A model generated the notes under the pieces. It saw only the letters and a program-made list of their open reading frames with translations, ran no database searches and was not told the DNA's origin. DNA of 64,000 bases from Thermoleophilia bacterium (GTDB lineage Bacteria; Actinomycetota; Thermoleophilia; BMS3ABIN01): NCBI GenBank assembly GCA_020053595.1, contig JAGVMV010000040.1, forward strand, positions 26,053 to 90,052, read 5' to 3'. Made by a program: the position numbers and the translations under genes. Shown piece by piece: positions 8,200-17,601 of the stretch; position 1 is the stretch's first letter; each line of letters opens with the position of its first letter.

Positions 8200-10029
8200 C
8201 TACTCGACGGTTACCGTCTTGGCCAGGTTGCGAGGCTGGTCCACGTTGCAGCCCTTGAGCTGGGCGATGTAATAAGCCAGCAGCTGCAGCGGCACCACCG
8301 ATAACAGCGGCGACAGCATCTCCGAGGTCCTGGGAATGTACATGACGTCATCGCTGAGCGATTTGATCCGTTCGTTGCCTTCGGTCGCCACGGCGATTAC
8401 CGAAGCCCGCCGGGCACGTACTTCCTCGATATTGGAAACGACCTTTTCGTAGACATGGCCGTCGTTGGCCACCACAACCACCGGTGAGCCCTTGTCGAGC
8501 AGGGCGATGGGTCCATGCTTCATTTCGCCGGCGGCATACGCCTCGGTGGGGATGTAGGAAATTTCCTTGAGCTTCAATGCGCCTTCGAGGCAGACCGGCA
8601 GGCCGACGCCACGGCCCAGGTAGAGGAAAAAGGGTTGCTGGTAATAGCGCTTGGCGATCTCGTATGCGGATGCTTCGTTTTTCAGGTAATTGCGCATGAG
8701 GTCAGGGATAGACTTGAGTTCCGCGGCGACTTCGCTGATCTCTTTGGGGTCCATGGTCTGCCTGATCTGTGCCAGGTAGAGGGCAAGCAGCTGTATGGCG
8801 GCAATCTGCGCCACGTGGGTCTTGGTGGCGGCGACGCCGATCTCCAGCCCGGCGCGGGTATAAAGGATGCCGTCGGCGTCGCGGGTTGCCTGGCTGCCCA
8901 TGATATTGGTGATCGCCAACACCCGGGCTCCCTGGCTGCGTGCCTGCCTCATGGCCGCCAGCGTGTCCGCGGTCTCGCCTGACTGGGAAATGCCGACCAC
9001 CAGCGTCGTCGGTGACAGCACCGGATCCCGGTAGCGGAACTCGGACGCCACGTCCAGTTCCACCGCTACCCGCGCCCAGTTCTCCAGCACATAACGGCCG
9101 ACCAGCCCAGCATGGTAGGAGGTGCCGCAGGCGACGATATAAACCTTGTCGATCTTCGCCAGCTCCTTGTCCGGGATGGCCAGCTCCTCGAGGACGATGC
9201 CGCCACCGGCCGGAAGTCGTCCGGCCAGGGTATCTGTCAGCGAATCCGGCTGTTCGTAAATCTCCTTGCGCATGAAAGTCTCGTAGCCGCCTTTCTCGGC
9301 GGCGTCGGCATTCCAGCTGACCCGGGTGATCTCCCGGTCCAGAGGCTGTTTGTCCAGATCCAGGATCTGGACGCCGTCCGGTGTCATTACCACCATTTCG
9401 TCATCGCCGATCACCATGACATCGCGGGTCTCGGAGAGGAAGGCCGGGATTGCCGAAGCGATGAAGTTTTCCCCCTCGCCAACGCCGATGAGCAGCGGGC
9501 ACTCCTTGCGGGCGCCGACGATCAGGTCCGGGTGGCCGCTGTGGATCACACAGAAAGCGTAATGGCCGCTGATCTCGCCGATGCTCAAACGCGTCGCCTC
9601 GACCAGGTCGCCGTCGTAGTGTTTCTCCACCAGGTGGGAAACGACTTCGGCGTCCGTCTCGGAAGTAAACTTGTGGCCCTCGGCGGTGAGCTTCTCGCGC
9701 AAATCCTGGTAGTTTTCGATGATGCCGTTCAGCACGATGGAGATCTTGCCGGTGCAATCCAGGTGGGGGTGTGCGTTCGCGGTGGAGGGACGTCCGTGGG
9801 TGGCCCAGCGGGTATGCCCCAGGCCGGCGTGAGCGCCGGTGCAGCCATCTCCCTCGAGTTCCTTCTCCAGGCTGTCGAGGTTGCCGACGGCGCGCACCAG
9901 CTCGATGTGGCCGTTGGAAAGGACTGACAGCCCCGCCGAGTCATAGCCACGGTACTCCAGCTTCCGCAGGCCCTGGAAAAGCAGCTCTTTACACTGCCGC
10001 TGTCCTGTATAGGCGATTATGCCGCACAT
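8200..10029 (-). CDS. glmS: glutamine-fructose-6-phosphate aminotransferase (isomerizing)
   Basis: A 609-residue glucosamine-6-phosphate synthase, the first committed step to UDP-GlcNAc. After Met removal the N-terminal nucleophile is Cys (MCGIIAYTG). The glutaminase domain (HTRWATHG, LNGIIENYQDLR) occupies about residues 2-225; two SIS sugar-isomerase domains follow (CGTSYHAG, GISQSGETADTLAAM, and EMKHGPIALLD). The C-terminus NLAKTVTVE is canonical. Nothing resembling a glmS ribozyme is visible in the 75 bases before the start. It is followed closely by acpS and preceded by glmM, a standard pairing. Confidence 0.97.
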   Translation of the reverse strand: MCGIIAYTGQRQCKELLFQGLRKLEYRGYDSAGLSVLSNGHIELVRAVGNLDSLEKELEGDGCTGAHAGLGHTRWATHGRPSTANAHPHLDCTGKISIVLNGIIENYQDLREKLTAEGHKFTSETDAEVVSHLVEKHYDGDLVEATRLSIGEISGHYAFCVIHSGHPDLIVGARKECPLLIGVGEGENFIASAIPAFLSETRDVMVIGDDEMVVMTPDGVQILDLDKQPLDREITRVSWNADAAEKGGYETFMRKEIYEQPDSLTDTLAGRLPAGGGIVLEELAIPDKELAKIDKVYIVACGTSYHAGLVGRYVLENWARVAVELDVASEFRYRDPVLSPTTLVVGISQSGETADTLAAMRQARSQGARVLAITNIMGSQATRDADGILYTRAGLEIGVAATKTHVAQIAAIQLLALYLAQIRQTMDPKEISEVAAELKSIPDLMRNYLKNEASAYEIAKRYYQQPFFLYLGRGVGLPVCLEGALKLKEISYIPTEAYAAGEMKHGPIALLDKGSPVVVVANDGHVYEKVVSNIEEVRARRASVIAVATEGNERIKSLSDDVMYIPRTSEMLSPLLSVVPLQLLAYYIAQLKGCNVDQPRNLAKTVTVE

Positions 10030-10104
10030 GGGAAAAGACTGGTTTTCGGACTCATGTTAAATATCATCCTGAGCTTAGAGAAGAATCTCGTGAATCGGCA
10101 GTGG

Positions 10105-11442
10105 CTAGCCGGCCACGCCGAGGCTCTGTTCAACCACGGCTACAATTCTATCGCAAACGCCGTCGCAAAGCTCCGACGTTGTCGCTTCGACCATAACCCG
10201 GACCACGGGCTCGGTGCCGGAAGGGCGCACCAGGATTCTGCCGGAATCGCCCAGACGGCCGGTTTCCTCGTCAATTTTCTCCCAGATCCTGGTGGCCTCC
10301 TCCAGGCCCTGCATGTTCTTGACCCGGACATTGACCAGTTTCTGTGGCAGGCGGGTCATCACCCGGGCCAGCTCGGCCAGCGTGGCGCCGCTCCGCGCCA
10401 TTACTTCCAGTAAAAGCAGGGATGTCCCCAGCCCGTCGCCGGTGGTTCCGGTCTCCAGGTTGATCAAATGGCCGGATTGTTCACCGCCGAAACCGAAGCC
10501 TCCCGCCAGCATATCCTCGAGCACATAACGGTCGCCGACAGCCGTGGTCCTGACTTCGATCCCCAGATTTTTCATGGCAAGATGGAAGCCGAGATTGGTC
10601 ATTACCGTGGTGACAATGGTATTAAGGGGCAGTTTCCCCTGCCGTTTCAGGTAATTGGCGCAGATGGCCATGATGAAATCGCCGTCGACCAGTTCGCCGC
10701 CGGCGTCAACAGCCAGCACCCGGTCACCGTCGCCATCGTAAGCGAGCCCCAGGTCGTAACCGTCGGCGCGGACCATCTCCTGCAGCCGCCGCATGTGTGT
10801 GGAGCCGCAGTCATCGTTGATGTTGAAACCGTCCGGGTCAGCATTAATCACGGTAAGATCGGCGCCCAGCCGGTTGAAAGCCATCGGTGAACTCCTGAAA
10901 GTGGCGCCGTTGGCACAATCAATGAGGATGCGGAACCGGGAGAGTTCGAGATCGAATCGCGTCACCAGATTGTCAACGTAAGTCTCGACGGCGCTTTCCA
11001 GGGTGCTGGACGTGCCGGGGTTGGCCGGAAGCGTCACATCCGCCTCGCCCAGCAGGAAGCGCTCCATTTCATGTTCCTGGTCATCTGTGAGCTTGAAGCC
11101 GGAAGCGCCGAAAAATTTGATGCCGTTGTCCGGATAAGGATTGTGAGAGGCGGAAATGACAGCGCCAGCGTCGGCGCCCGCGGCGACAACGAGGCTTGCC
11201 ACTGCCGGTGTGGGAACGACTCCCGCCTGGATCACTCGCCCGCCCGCGGAATTGATGCCTGCCACCAAAGCCGTCTCCAGCATGGAGCCCGAGACACGCG
11301 TATCGCGGCCGACGAGTATGACCGGGTTCTCCGAGGGCAGAACTGCCACCGCCGCCCGCCCGACCGCCAGCGCCAGGTCGGCGGTCAAAGCCTCGTTGGC
11401 AACGCCCCGAATGCCGTCAGTGCCGAAATATTTGCGCGTCAA
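10105..11442 (-). CDS. glmM: phosphoglucosamine mutase
   Basis: A 445-residue alpha-D-phosphohexomutase converting glucosamine-6-phosphate to the 1-phosphate. Seen: FGTDGIRG at the start, the phosphoserine loop ISASHNPYPDNGIKFFG near residue 100, the metal loop YDGDGDRVLAVD near 240, the sugar loop GGEQSGH near 330 and the phosphate loop RPSGTEPVVRVMVE at the end. The start is TTG, with GAGGAAAGG about 6 nt upstream. A perfect TATAAT is present on this strand at 11476-11481, about 35 nt ahead of the start, though no convincing -35 is paired with it. Confidence 0.96.
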   Translation of the reverse strand: MTRKYFGTDGIRGVANEALTADLALAVGRAAVAVLPSENPVILVGRDTRVSGSMLETALVAGINSAGGRVIQAGVVPTPAVASLVVAAGADAGAVISASHNPYPDNGIKFFGASGFKLTDDQEHEMERFLLGEADVTLPANPGTSSTLESAVETYVDNLVTRFDLELSRFRILIDCANGATFRSSPMAFNRLGADLTVINADPDGFNINDDCGSTHMRRLQEMVRADGYDLGLAYDGDGDRVLAVDAGGELVDGDFIMAICANYLKRQGKLPLNTIVTTVMTNLGFHLAMKNLGIEVRTTAVGDRYVLEDMLAGGFGFGGEQSGHLINLETGTTGDGLGTSLLLLEVMARSGATLAELARVMTRLPQKLVNVRVKNMQGLEEATRIWEKIDEETGRLGDSGRILVRPSGTEPVVRVMVEATTSELCDGVCDRIVAVVEQSLGVAG

Positions 11443-11507
11443 AAAAACCCTTTCCTCAAAAAAGTAGAGGAAAAGATTATAGCGGAAAATAGGGCCCCCC
11501 TACGACG

Positions 11508-11768
11508 CTAACCGCCGCACTGGTTCTTCATGTCAGTCAGAACCTGGCTGCGCACCATCTGGCGGTAACAGTAGGATTCCTTCGCGGGGCAGTGGGAGAT
11601 ACAGGCCGACGAGACCCGTTTAACCTCGGCGGCGCAGCCCGGGCAGGCCATGACCAGGTCCTGGGGAAAGAATTCGACTTCCTCGCCACATTCGGGGCAG
11701 GGCAGGAATTCGATGTCCCGGAAGACTCCGGGGCAGCGCCATTTGCTTAGCCGGGATTCGTCGCTCAT
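11508..11768 (-). CDS. small Cys-rich zinc-ribbon-like protein
   Basis: An 86-residue cytoplasmic protein with eight cysteines. The central CPECG at residues 23-27 and CPGC about 18 residues on form a plausible zinc ribbon; a second cluster of three cysteines and a histidine (SSACISHCPAKESYC) lies in the C-terminal third and ends with NQCGG. This second cluster is reminiscent of a metal or Fe-S site, but I cannot name the family. The ATG has GGAG 7 nt upstream. It lies immediately upstream of glmM on the same strand (65-nt gap) and may share transcription. Confidence 0.65.
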   Translation of the reverse strand: MSDESRLSKWRCPGVFRDIEFLPCPECGEEVEFFPQDLVMACPGCAAEVKRVSSACISHCPAKESYCYRQMVRSQVLTDMKNQCGG

Positions 11769-11883
11769 CGCCTGTCTCCAGATTTGGGCATGTTATTATT
11801 ATGCCCGCAAAAAGGGATATTCCCATGACCCGGCTCAAACTGTGGCGTGACCTGGCTCACATTCCCAGGGGGGAGCCGCTGCG

Positions 11884-12453
11884 TTAACCGGTGGATCCCT
11901 GCAGCAACAATTCCCTCAAAACGTAAGTATCCGGGTCGACCGTACGGCCGGTGCGGTCGAGGTGGTCGGTGTTGATTCCTATCGCCATCAGCAGGGCGCG
12001 GTCCACATCTTCAAGAGCGAGCGCTTTCAGGTCAGCCACCCAGTCGTGGTGGCGGGTTGGCTCCGTTACATCGGCCAGGTAAAAAAGTTTGTCGGAAAGC
12101 GTCATCTCCGGATGGCCGGCGGTGTGCCAGCGCACGGCGCTCATCATTGCCGGTTCACTGAGTCCGAGGTCACGCCTGGCGATCTCGACGGCCAGCTTGC
12201 CATGGAGGAGCACCGGGCTCAGGCGGTCGATATCACGCACCGGCAGCCCCCATTCTTCCGCCGTGGCGACCAGTTCTTCATTGGTGAATTCCCGGGCGCA
12301 ATCGTGTAGCAGCGCTGCCTGCCTGAGCGGCGCTGCTGCCACTTCATAGCGCTCAGCCAACCCCGTGACCGCTTCGAGCACTCCCAGGCTGTGCCGGTAG
12401 CGCCCCAGCGAAATTCGTGCCTGCAACCAGTCTTTCAGTTTATCTTCCACCAT
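11884..12453 (-). CDS. yqeK: HD-domain hydrolase of the YqeK type
   Basis: A 189-residue HD-superfamily phosphohydrolase. The pattern RYRHSLGV, then ALLHDCAREF, then LLHGKLA and AVRWHTAGHPEMTLSDKLFYLADVTEP is that of YqeK, a diadenosine tetraphosphate hydrolase giving ADP. I start it at MVEDKLKDW because the YqeK family begins there; a longer in-frame reading to 12564 adds a Cys- and Ala-rich stretch with no support. YqeK is usually next to nadD and rsfS, but neither is present here; instead an ornithine-racemase-like gene precedes it. Confidence 0.85.
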   Translation of the reverse strand: MVEDKLKDWLQARISLGRYRHSLGVLEAVTGLAERYEVAAAPLRQAALLHDCAREFTNEELVATAEEWGLPVRDIDRLSPVLLHGKLAVEIARRDLGLSEPAMMSAVRWHTAGHPEMTLSDKLFYLADVTEPTRHHDWVADLKALALEDVDRALLMAIGINTDHLDRTGRTVDPDTYVLRELLLQGSTG

Positions 12454-12576
12454 TCCAATGTACACCATGATGGCGGCAACCGGAATGGAAGCCGCAAAGT
12501 TATTCGCCGCAAGCGGCGCAGCCGCCTTCGGGTGTATGCAACAACGGGAAAAAGTGGACGCCACCGACCGGAAGTG

Positions 12577-13683
12577 TCAGACGAAATTCTTTTCCACATA
12601 CGGCGAGGTCATCGCCGCCAGTAATGCGTAATAAGTGGGGATGAAGCTCAGCATCTCACCGATCTGCAGGGGATTGGCGTGCAGTTCCGGCGAGGCGCAG
12701 GTGACGGCGAAATAATCGCTGGTGGCAGAGGCCGGTGTGATTCCAGGGTGACAGGGGATAAGCGCCGCGCCTCCCATGTCCTGCACACCGAAACCGACCA
12801 GCGCCTGGATTACACCCTTCTTTTCAAAGACCTCGATCACCGGCCCCTCCAGGATGAAAGCATCCCGGTGTGCTCCCTGGAGATAAAAGTCCGGCGCCGG
12901 ACCCGCGGGTATCCTGCCCAGCAGGATAGCCTCACCGCAGCGCAGCTCGCTAACGCGGGCGAAGAGCGACATGCCCCAGCCGGGCTTTTTTTCTTCCGTT
13001 TCTTCCGGGTTGACCAGCAACCGCAGCAGTCCCGACCCGCCCACGGAAAGTATTGGCAACAGGCCGTTTTCTTCGCTCCCGGCGGATTTATCGCCGATCA
13101 TTATCTGCTCGCCGGCAATCCTCATGTGTCCGCGGCCCAACCGCCAGGCGACCTTTCCCGCCACGTCGTTGAAGGTTTCCAGGGCTTCGCCAACGGGAAG
13201 GTCACCACGGGCGCAGGCGGCATTGGTTGCCAGCCCGACCAGCAGGGCTTCTTCCATCCCGTTTAGGCGGGCGGCCTCCTCCGAGGCTTGCTCCAGCGGC
13301 ACGCCCTCACGGCCGTCGCCGGTTTCGATCAGCAGGCAAAACTTCAACGGCCCGTTGGGGGTCATCCTCAGCAGCGACTCCGCCTGCTGAACAGAGGAAA
13401 CAAAGTAGATATCTGCATCAAAGCCGACATCGTCCGCGGATACCGGTGATCGCAGGAATTCGATCTCAGTTCCCGGGAAATTCCGGCGCAGGTTGCGGAT
13501 ATTGCCGGCCCGTGAGTCGGCAAGTGCGTTGGCGCCGCCGGCAAGCATGGCCTCGGCCACCAATTCATGGCCCCGGCAGGCCTTGGTGACGCCGACCAGT
13601 CTGACCCCGTGTGGCGCCAGCAGCTCCGCGATCAGGCGGGCGTTCTGTTCTATTTTGCCCAGGTTAACAGTCAGGCGTGGCAT
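12577..13683 (-). CDS. alanine/ornithine racemase family PLP protein
   Basis: A 368-residue fold-III PLP enzyme. The N-terminal TVNLGKIEQNARLIAELL is followed by the PLP lysine segment LVGVTKACRGH and ALADSRAGNIRNLR. The C-terminal domain (GWGMSLFARVSEL, GEAILLG, FGVQDMGGAALIPCHPG, LSFIPTYYALLAAMTSPYVEK) matches ornithine racemase-like proteins rather than Alr, so the substrate is probably an amino acid such as ornithine or lysine. The actual substrate is not readable. ATG is chosen over an adjacent TTG because AAAGGA lies 6 nt upstream of the ATG. Downstream of the S9 terminator on the same strand. Confidence 0.8.
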   Translation of the reverse strand: MPRLTVNLGKIEQNARLIAELLAPHGVRLVGVTKACRGHELVAEAMLAGGANALADSRAGNIRNLRRNFPGTEIEFLRSPVSADDVGFDADIYFVSSVQQAESLLRMTPNGPLKFCLLIETGDGREGVPLEQASEEAARLNGMEEALLVGLATNAACARGDLPVGEALETFNDVAGKVAWRLGRGHMRIAGEQIMIGDKSAGSEENGLLPILSVGGSGLLRLLVNPEETEEKKPGWGMSLFARVSELRCGEAILLGRIPAGPAPDFYLQGAHRDAFILEGPVIEVFEKKGVIQALVGFGVQDMGGAALIPCHPGITPASATSDYFAVTCASPELHANPLQIGEMLSFIPTYYALLAAMTSPYVEKNFV

Positions 13684-13765
13684 CAAAGTTCCTTTGGCTC
13701 AGTCAGCGAGGGGCATGCCCCGGATTGGAAAACAGCATGGATAGAAGATAACAACTGGCGCCAGG

Positions 13766-13801
13766 GAAAAAAAGAAGATGGCGGGTGATCCGCCATCTTC
13801 T
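13766..13801 (-). terminator. rho-independent terminator after rpsI
   Basis: On the minus strand a perfect 12-bp stem (AGAAGATGGCGG pairing 13773-13784 with 13790-13801, five-base loop) is followed by seven U residues, 23 bases after the S9 stop. This ends the L13-S9 operon. Confidence 0.9.
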
Positions 13802-13824
13802 GGAAATACTGGTATGTGCCGCTG

Positions 13825-14211
13825 TTAGCGCTTGGAGAACTGCGGCTTCTTGCGGGCGCTCTTCAGTCCGGCCTTTTTGCGTTCTACCTTCCGCGAGTCG
13901 CGAGTGAGGAAACCGCCGACGCGCAGCTCCTTGCGCAGAGAGTCGTCCGCCTCGAGCAGCGCCTTGGCGATGCCGTGCTTGAGGGCTCCTGCCTGGCCGC
14001 CCACTCCTCCGCCCATGATGTTGGCGGAGACATCAAAACGGCTCTCGGTGCCGGTAGTCGTCAGTGGCATGCGCACTTCGGTCCGCAGCCGCGGCCGGCC
14101 GAAATATTCGTCCACCGGGCGTTTGTTCACCGTGATCTTGCCGTCGCCGGGCGTGAGGATCACGCGGGCGATGGCGGTCTTGCGCTTGCCTGTGGCGGTA
14201 TACCTAACCAA
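13825..14211 (-). CDS. rpsI: 30S ribosomal protein S9
   Basis: A 128-residue ribosomal protein. [15 protein letters not shown] at the start and the basic tail ending KKPQFSKR, which reaches the P-site tRNA, are diagnostic, as is the central [19 protein letters not shown]. It begins with TTG 5 bases inside the end of rplM; GGAGGAG lies about 8 nt upstream of that TTG, which fixes the start. L13 and S9 are co-transcribed in nearly all bacteria. Confidence 0.98.
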   Translation of the reverse strand: MVRYTATGKRKTAIARVILTPGDGKITVNKRPVDEYFGRPRLRTEVRMPLTTTGTESRFDVSANIMGGGVGGQAGALKHGIAKALLEADDSLRKELRVGGFLTRDSRKVERKKAGLKSARKKPQFSKR

Positions 14212-14635
14212 GCTTCATCTCCTCCGGATTCTGGGCCTCGTGCGGATGCTCGGGGCCGGCATAAACTTTTAACTTCTTCAGCTGGGCACGGCCCAGGCGG
14301 TTCTTGGGCAGCATGCCCTTGACCGCCAGGCGAATGACTTCTTCCGGCTTCTTGTCCATCATCTCGGACAGGGTGCGCTGCTTGAGCCCGCCGGGATAGC
14401 CGGTATGCCGGTAATAAATCTTGTTGTCCATCTTGCGGCCGGTGACGGCTATTCTCGAAGCGTTGATGACAACGACGAAATCGCCAGTGTCGATGTGAGG
14501 CGTGTAGGTCGGCTTGGTCTTGCCGCGCAGGTTGTCAGCGATGCGCGTGGCCAGCCGTCCAAGGCGCTGGTCCTTGGCGTCGACGATGAGCCAGTTACGC
14601 TCGATGGTTGAAGGTTTTGCGACGTAAGTTTTCAT
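14204..14635 (-). CDS. rplM: 50S ribosomal protein L13
   Basis: A 143-residue protein: [20 protein letters not shown], then [28 protein letters not shown] and [13 protein letters not shown] are all classic L13. The start at 14635 is chosen because MKTYVAK is the family N-terminus; an upstream in-frame ATG would add 11 unrelated residues and lie at the expected transcription start. It overlaps rpsI by 8 nt. A good promoter is just upstream on the same strand; the ribosome-binding site is weak. Confidence 0.98.
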   Translation of the reverse strand: MKTYVAKPSTIERNWLIVDAKDQRLGRLATRIADNLRGKTKPTYTPHIDTGDFVVVINASRIAVTGRKMDNKIYYRHTGYPGGLKQRTLSEMMDKKPEEVIRLAVKGMLPKNRLGRAQLKKLKVYAGPEHPHEAQNPEEMKLG

Positions 14636-14674
14636 AGTTATTTCAAAGCACGCGCAAGTCAGGCGCAAGGAAGG

Positions 14675-14703
14675 ATACTAGAGCAAAAAAATACAGGTGT
14701 CAA
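14675..14703 (-). promoter_or_regulatory. sigma-70-type promoter of rplM-rpsI
   Basis: On the minus strand: a perfect -35 TTGACA (14703-14698), 17-bp spacer, -10 TAGTAT (14680-14675). The predicted start of transcription is about 14668, giving a leader of some 33 nt before rplM. Confidence 0.8.
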
Positions 14704-14837
14704 ATATTCAGGCGCCGTGAGCGTGGCCATCGCCGGTCGCAACCGGGCTGCGGCGCCGGACGCGCTTTGCTACAGTTTGCTACAGTATTAGATGCTGTCA
14801 AGAATACCGGGCGTCTATGCATCAGGAAATCACACAT

Positions 14838-15623
14838 ATGATGAGCTCCCTGACCAGCAGGGTGCTGGTTGTCTGCAATGAGGTACCAGAGCCGGGAACG
14901 GCAGGCGAAACCGACCGTTGCTGGGCGTTGGCCGATGCCCTGTCCGCAAATCAGGATGTCATTCTGGCGCTGCCGAAGCTCAGCGGACTTTCCCACGGCA
15001 GTTTTGCCGTCGTCTATTATAACTCCCGCAATATCGCCATGGTGGCCCGCGACTCTGATGTGGTCATCTGTGATTCGGCGGCCCTGGCGCTTCATCAGCA
15101 GCTGCTGAACGCCGGCAAACCGGTGGCGGCGGATCTGGCGGGTGTTGTCGTTCCGCAGAACGGCGGCATGGCGACAGATCCCGGGGATGGCGATGTGACT
15201 GCAGATCCATCGAAGGACAGCGGGTTGATCACTCCCAGTCTTGCCGACGTTCTTGCTGCCGCAGACTTTTTCATCTGTGCATCGGAGGACGAGCGTCGCG
15301 GCTGGCTCCAGACACTGGAAAAAGCCGGGCGCGTTAATGAGCACACCCTCGACGGTGACAGCGGCCTCAGACGGCTCATCGAGGTCGTGCGGGTTGACCG
15401 CCTGCAGCCGCTGATGGACTATTGCGCCGTCCCCCGTTTTGCGCGCGACCGTGGCACCCGTTATAACCGCCTCAGCCTGCCTGCGGCTGATGAGACGGGC
15501 AATAAGCTATCTCACTACTGGCGCCGCTTCCGCTATCTTCTGCGAACAGGCGGCGTACGGGCTGTTTGGTCTCGAGGTGGAGCGGTAATAAAGAGGAAAA
15601 CCACGGACAAGGAGCAAAGTTAG
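14838..15623 (+). CDS. glycosyltransferase-like protein (N-terminal GT4-type fold)
   Basis: A 261-residue soluble protein. The beginning RVLVVCNEVPEPGTAGETDRCWALADALS has the Rossmann-like pattern of group 1 (GT4) glycosyltransferase N-terminal domains, and the basic C-terminus (HYWRRFRYLLRTGGVRAVWSRGGAVIKR) resembles the tails of actinobacterial sugar-transferase proteins. The usual nucleotide-sugar-binding C-terminal domain with its EXXXXXXXE motif is absent, so it may be an incomplete or accessory enzyme. I start at the ATG at 14838 because AGGAAAT lies upstream; an ATG at 14817 is also in frame. An exact 10-bp repeat (TTTGCTACAG twice) lies upstream at about 14766-14785. Confidence 0.55.
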   Translation: MMSSLTSRVLVVCNEVPEPGTAGETDRCWALADALSANQDVILALPKLSGLSHGSFAVVYYNSRNIAMVARDSDVVICDSAALALHQQLLNAGKPVAADLAGVVVPQNGGMATDPGDGDVTADPSKDSGLITPSLADVLAAADFFICASEDERRGWLQTLEKAGRVNEHTLDGDSGLRRLIEVVRVDRLQPLMDYCAVPRFARDRGTRYNRLSLPAADETGNKLSHYWRRFRYLLRTGGVRAVWSRGGAVIKRKTTDKEQS

Positions 15624-15655
15624 TTGATCCGCATTTTTTCCAGAAAGGGGCACAG

Positions 15656-16072
15656 ATGAACCAGACGCAGAGGATCCGGGCGTTTCTGCCAATCACGGCA
15701 ATTATTATAATGATGGTGGCCGTTCTGGCTTTGACGGCCGTTGGTTGCGGTGGCAATTCACCGGGTTCGGCGGCTGGGGACATGGTCCAGCTGCTATCAG
15801 AGCGCAAGTTCAGTGATGCCTATGACTCCTTCTCTTCCAACTCTCCTGTTCACGCACAGGTCAGCCGCGATGACTTCGTCACACAAATGAGCGCCTCATT
15901 GCCCGAAGGTACGACTATCACCGACTTCAGTGTCACCGAAGAAAAAATCGAAGACGACAAGGGTACCGTCTCCTGGAAGGCTACGGTCAGGATGCCGAAC
16001 ACGGACGAACAGACGCTCGATGATAAATTCCAGATGGTCAAGGAAGACGGTAACTGGAAGGTCGACCAGTAG
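15656..16072 (+). CDS. putative lipoprotein with a small NTF2/DUF4878-like domain
   Basis: A 138-residue secreted protein. Residues 1-34 are a signal sequence with a hydrophobic core (FLPITAIIIMMVAVLALTA) and a lipobox-like AVGC, so it should be lipid-anchored outside the membrane. The mature part (AGDMVQLLSERKFSDAYDSF, ending FQMVKEDGNWKVDQ) looks like the small cone-shaped DUF4878/NTF2-type domains of uncharacterised lipoproteins. AAAGGGG upstream of this ATG sets the start; an earlier in-frame ATG would put the signal sequence inside the protein. Function unknown. Confidence 0.75.
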   Translation: MNQTQRIRAFLPITAIIIMMVAVLALTAVGCGGNSPGSAAGDMVQLLSERKFSDAYDSFSSNSPVHAQVSRDDFVTQMSASLPEGTTITDFSVTEEKIEDDKGTVSWKATVRMPNTDEQTLDDKFQMVKEDGNWKVDQ

Positions 16073-16213
16073 CCGCAAGGTAAAAGCCGGACATTCAGCG
16101 ATTCGCGGGGGAGAGGGCGGCAATTGCCCGCCTCGCGCTCATTCGCTATAGTACTTCACTTGGTTAAAACGGCATTCCAGGTCGAGCAACCGCACCCGAA
16201 GCAGGAGGACAGC

Positions 16214-17590
16214 GTGGCCAAAAGCGTCAATCCCCACATTTTCCGCGAGTATGACGTCAGGGGACTCGTGGACGAAGACTTAGATATCGAAACCGTCGAG
16301 CTGCTGGGCAAGGGCTATGGCGTTTACATGAAATCATTTGGTTATACCGAGGCCATTGTCGGCCGCGACAACCGGCCCAGCTCGGAGCCGTTCCGGGACG
16401 CCCTGGTCAGTGGCATCGTCTCCACCGGCTGCGATGTGATCGACGTAGGCGAGTTGCCCACGCCCGCCTTCTACTTCTCGCTGCAGGAATATGGCAAGCA
16501 GGCCGGCGTGATGATTACCGGCAGCCATAACCCGCCCCAGTACAATGGCTTCAAGCTTTACCGGGGGCACGGGACTATCTATGGCGAGGAGATCCAGAAG
16601 CTGCGCGGCATCATCGAAGATGGCGTGTTCCCCCAGGGTGAGGGCAACGTGACCAGCGCGGACCCGATTCCCGCCTTTGTCGAATATATCGCCGGCAATA
16701 TCAAGGTCGAGCGGCCACTCAAGGTTGTGGTCGACGCCGGCAACGGCGTTGGCGGCAAGGTGGCGCCCGGGTTGCTGCGGCAACTGGGCTGCGAGGTAGT
16801 GGAACTATACTGCGAGCTCGATGGCAACTTCCCCAACCATTTCCCGGACCCGACGGTTCCGGCCAATCTTGAGGACCTGATCGCCACGGTAGCCCGCGAG
16901 GGCGCCGACCTGGGCATCTCCTTTGACGGCGATGCCGACCGCATCGGCGCCGTTGCCGATGACGGCAGCATTATCTGGGGCGACCAGCTGATGATTCTTT
17001 TTGCCCGCGACATTCTCGAGTTCAACCCCGGCGGTACCATCATCTTCGAGGTGAAATGCTCCCAGGCGCTGATCGAGGACATCGAGGCTCACGGCGGCAA
17101 ACCGCTGATGTGGAAGACCGGCCACTCCCTCATCGAGGCCAAGATCCGCGAAGAGAAGGCGCTGCTGGCCGGCGAGATGAGCGGCCACATATATTTTGCC
17201 GATCGCTACTTCGGCTATGACGATGCCATCTACGCCGCCTGCCGGCTGGTGGAGCTCATTTCCCGCAAGGACATAAAGCTTTCCGAGCATCTCGCCGACA
17301 TCCCCCGTTACTATGCCACCCCCGAGCTGCGCATTGAATCCAGCGATGAGGAGAAGTTCCAGATCGTGGAGACGGTAAAAAAAGAATTTTCCAAGGATAA
17401 CAAGGTCATCGATATCGACGGCGTCCGTGTCGTCTTCCCCGATGGCTGGGGGCTGGTGCGAGCGTCCAACACTTCGCCCGTGGTCGTGGTTCGCTGCGAG
17501 GCGAAGACGCCCGAGCGCCGCGACGAGATCCAGGAGATGATCCTTGCCAAACTGCGGCAGTTTCCCTCGGTTGCCGCCAACCTGAAGTAG
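16214..17590 (+). CDS. manB: phosphomannomutase / phosphoglucomutase
   Basis: A 458-residue alpha-D-phosphohexomutase interconverting mannose- or glucose-6-phosphate and 1-phosphate. Seen: FREYDVRG near the N-terminus, the phosphoserine loop MITGSHNPPQYNGFKLY near residue 100, metal loop FDGDADRIGAV near 240, sugar loop GEMSGHIYF near 325, and the C-terminal phosphate loop RASNTSPVVVVR. I choose GTG at 16214, because AGGAGG lies 5 nt upstream and MAKSVNPHIFREYD is the expected N-terminus. It is coupled to the next gene (stop and a possible GTG start share a base). Confidence 0.93.
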   Translation: MAKSVNPHIFREYDVRGLVDEDLDIETVELLGKGYGVYMKSFGYTEAIVGRDNRPSSEPFRDALVSGIVSTGCDVIDVGELPTPAFYFSLQEYGKQAGVMITGSHNPPQYNGFKLYRGHGTIYGEEIQKLRGIIEDGVFPQGEGNVTSADPIPAFVEYIAGNIKVERPLKVVVDAGNGVGGKVAPGLLRQLGCEVVELYCELDGNFPNHFPDPTVPANLEDLIATVAREGADLGISFDGDADRIGAVADDGSIIWGDQLMILFARDILEFNPGGTIIFEVKCSQALIEDIEAHGGKPLMWKTGHSLIEAKIREEKALLAGEMSGHIYFADRYFGYDDAIYAACRLVELISRKDIKLSEHLADIPRYYATPELRIESSDEEKFQIVETVKKEFSKDNKVIDIDGVRVVFPDGWGLVRASNTSPVVVVRCEAKTPERRDEIQEMILAKLRQFPSVAANLK

Positions 17591-17601
17591 TGGAGCGAGA
17601 G

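Noticed and set aside
10030..10104. Possible glmS ribozyme before glmS
   Set aside because: Only 75 bases separate glmS from glmM and the ribozyme core was not recognised.
11825..11887. A 20-codon frame with AAAGGG upstream on the plus strand, beside a GGGCAT/ATGCCC hairpin
   Set aside because: It overlaps the end of the YqeK-like gene on the other strand, has no recognisable product, and the ribosome site may be chance.
14766..14785. Exact 10-bp tandem repeat TTTGCTACAG upstream of the glycosyltransferase-like gene
   Set aside because: Too short to interpret; may be a weak promoter element or chance.
14700..15344. A 214-codon minus-strand frame opposite the glycosyltransferase-like gene
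   Set aside because: It is the complement of a better-supported plus-strand gene and contains no recognisable domain.
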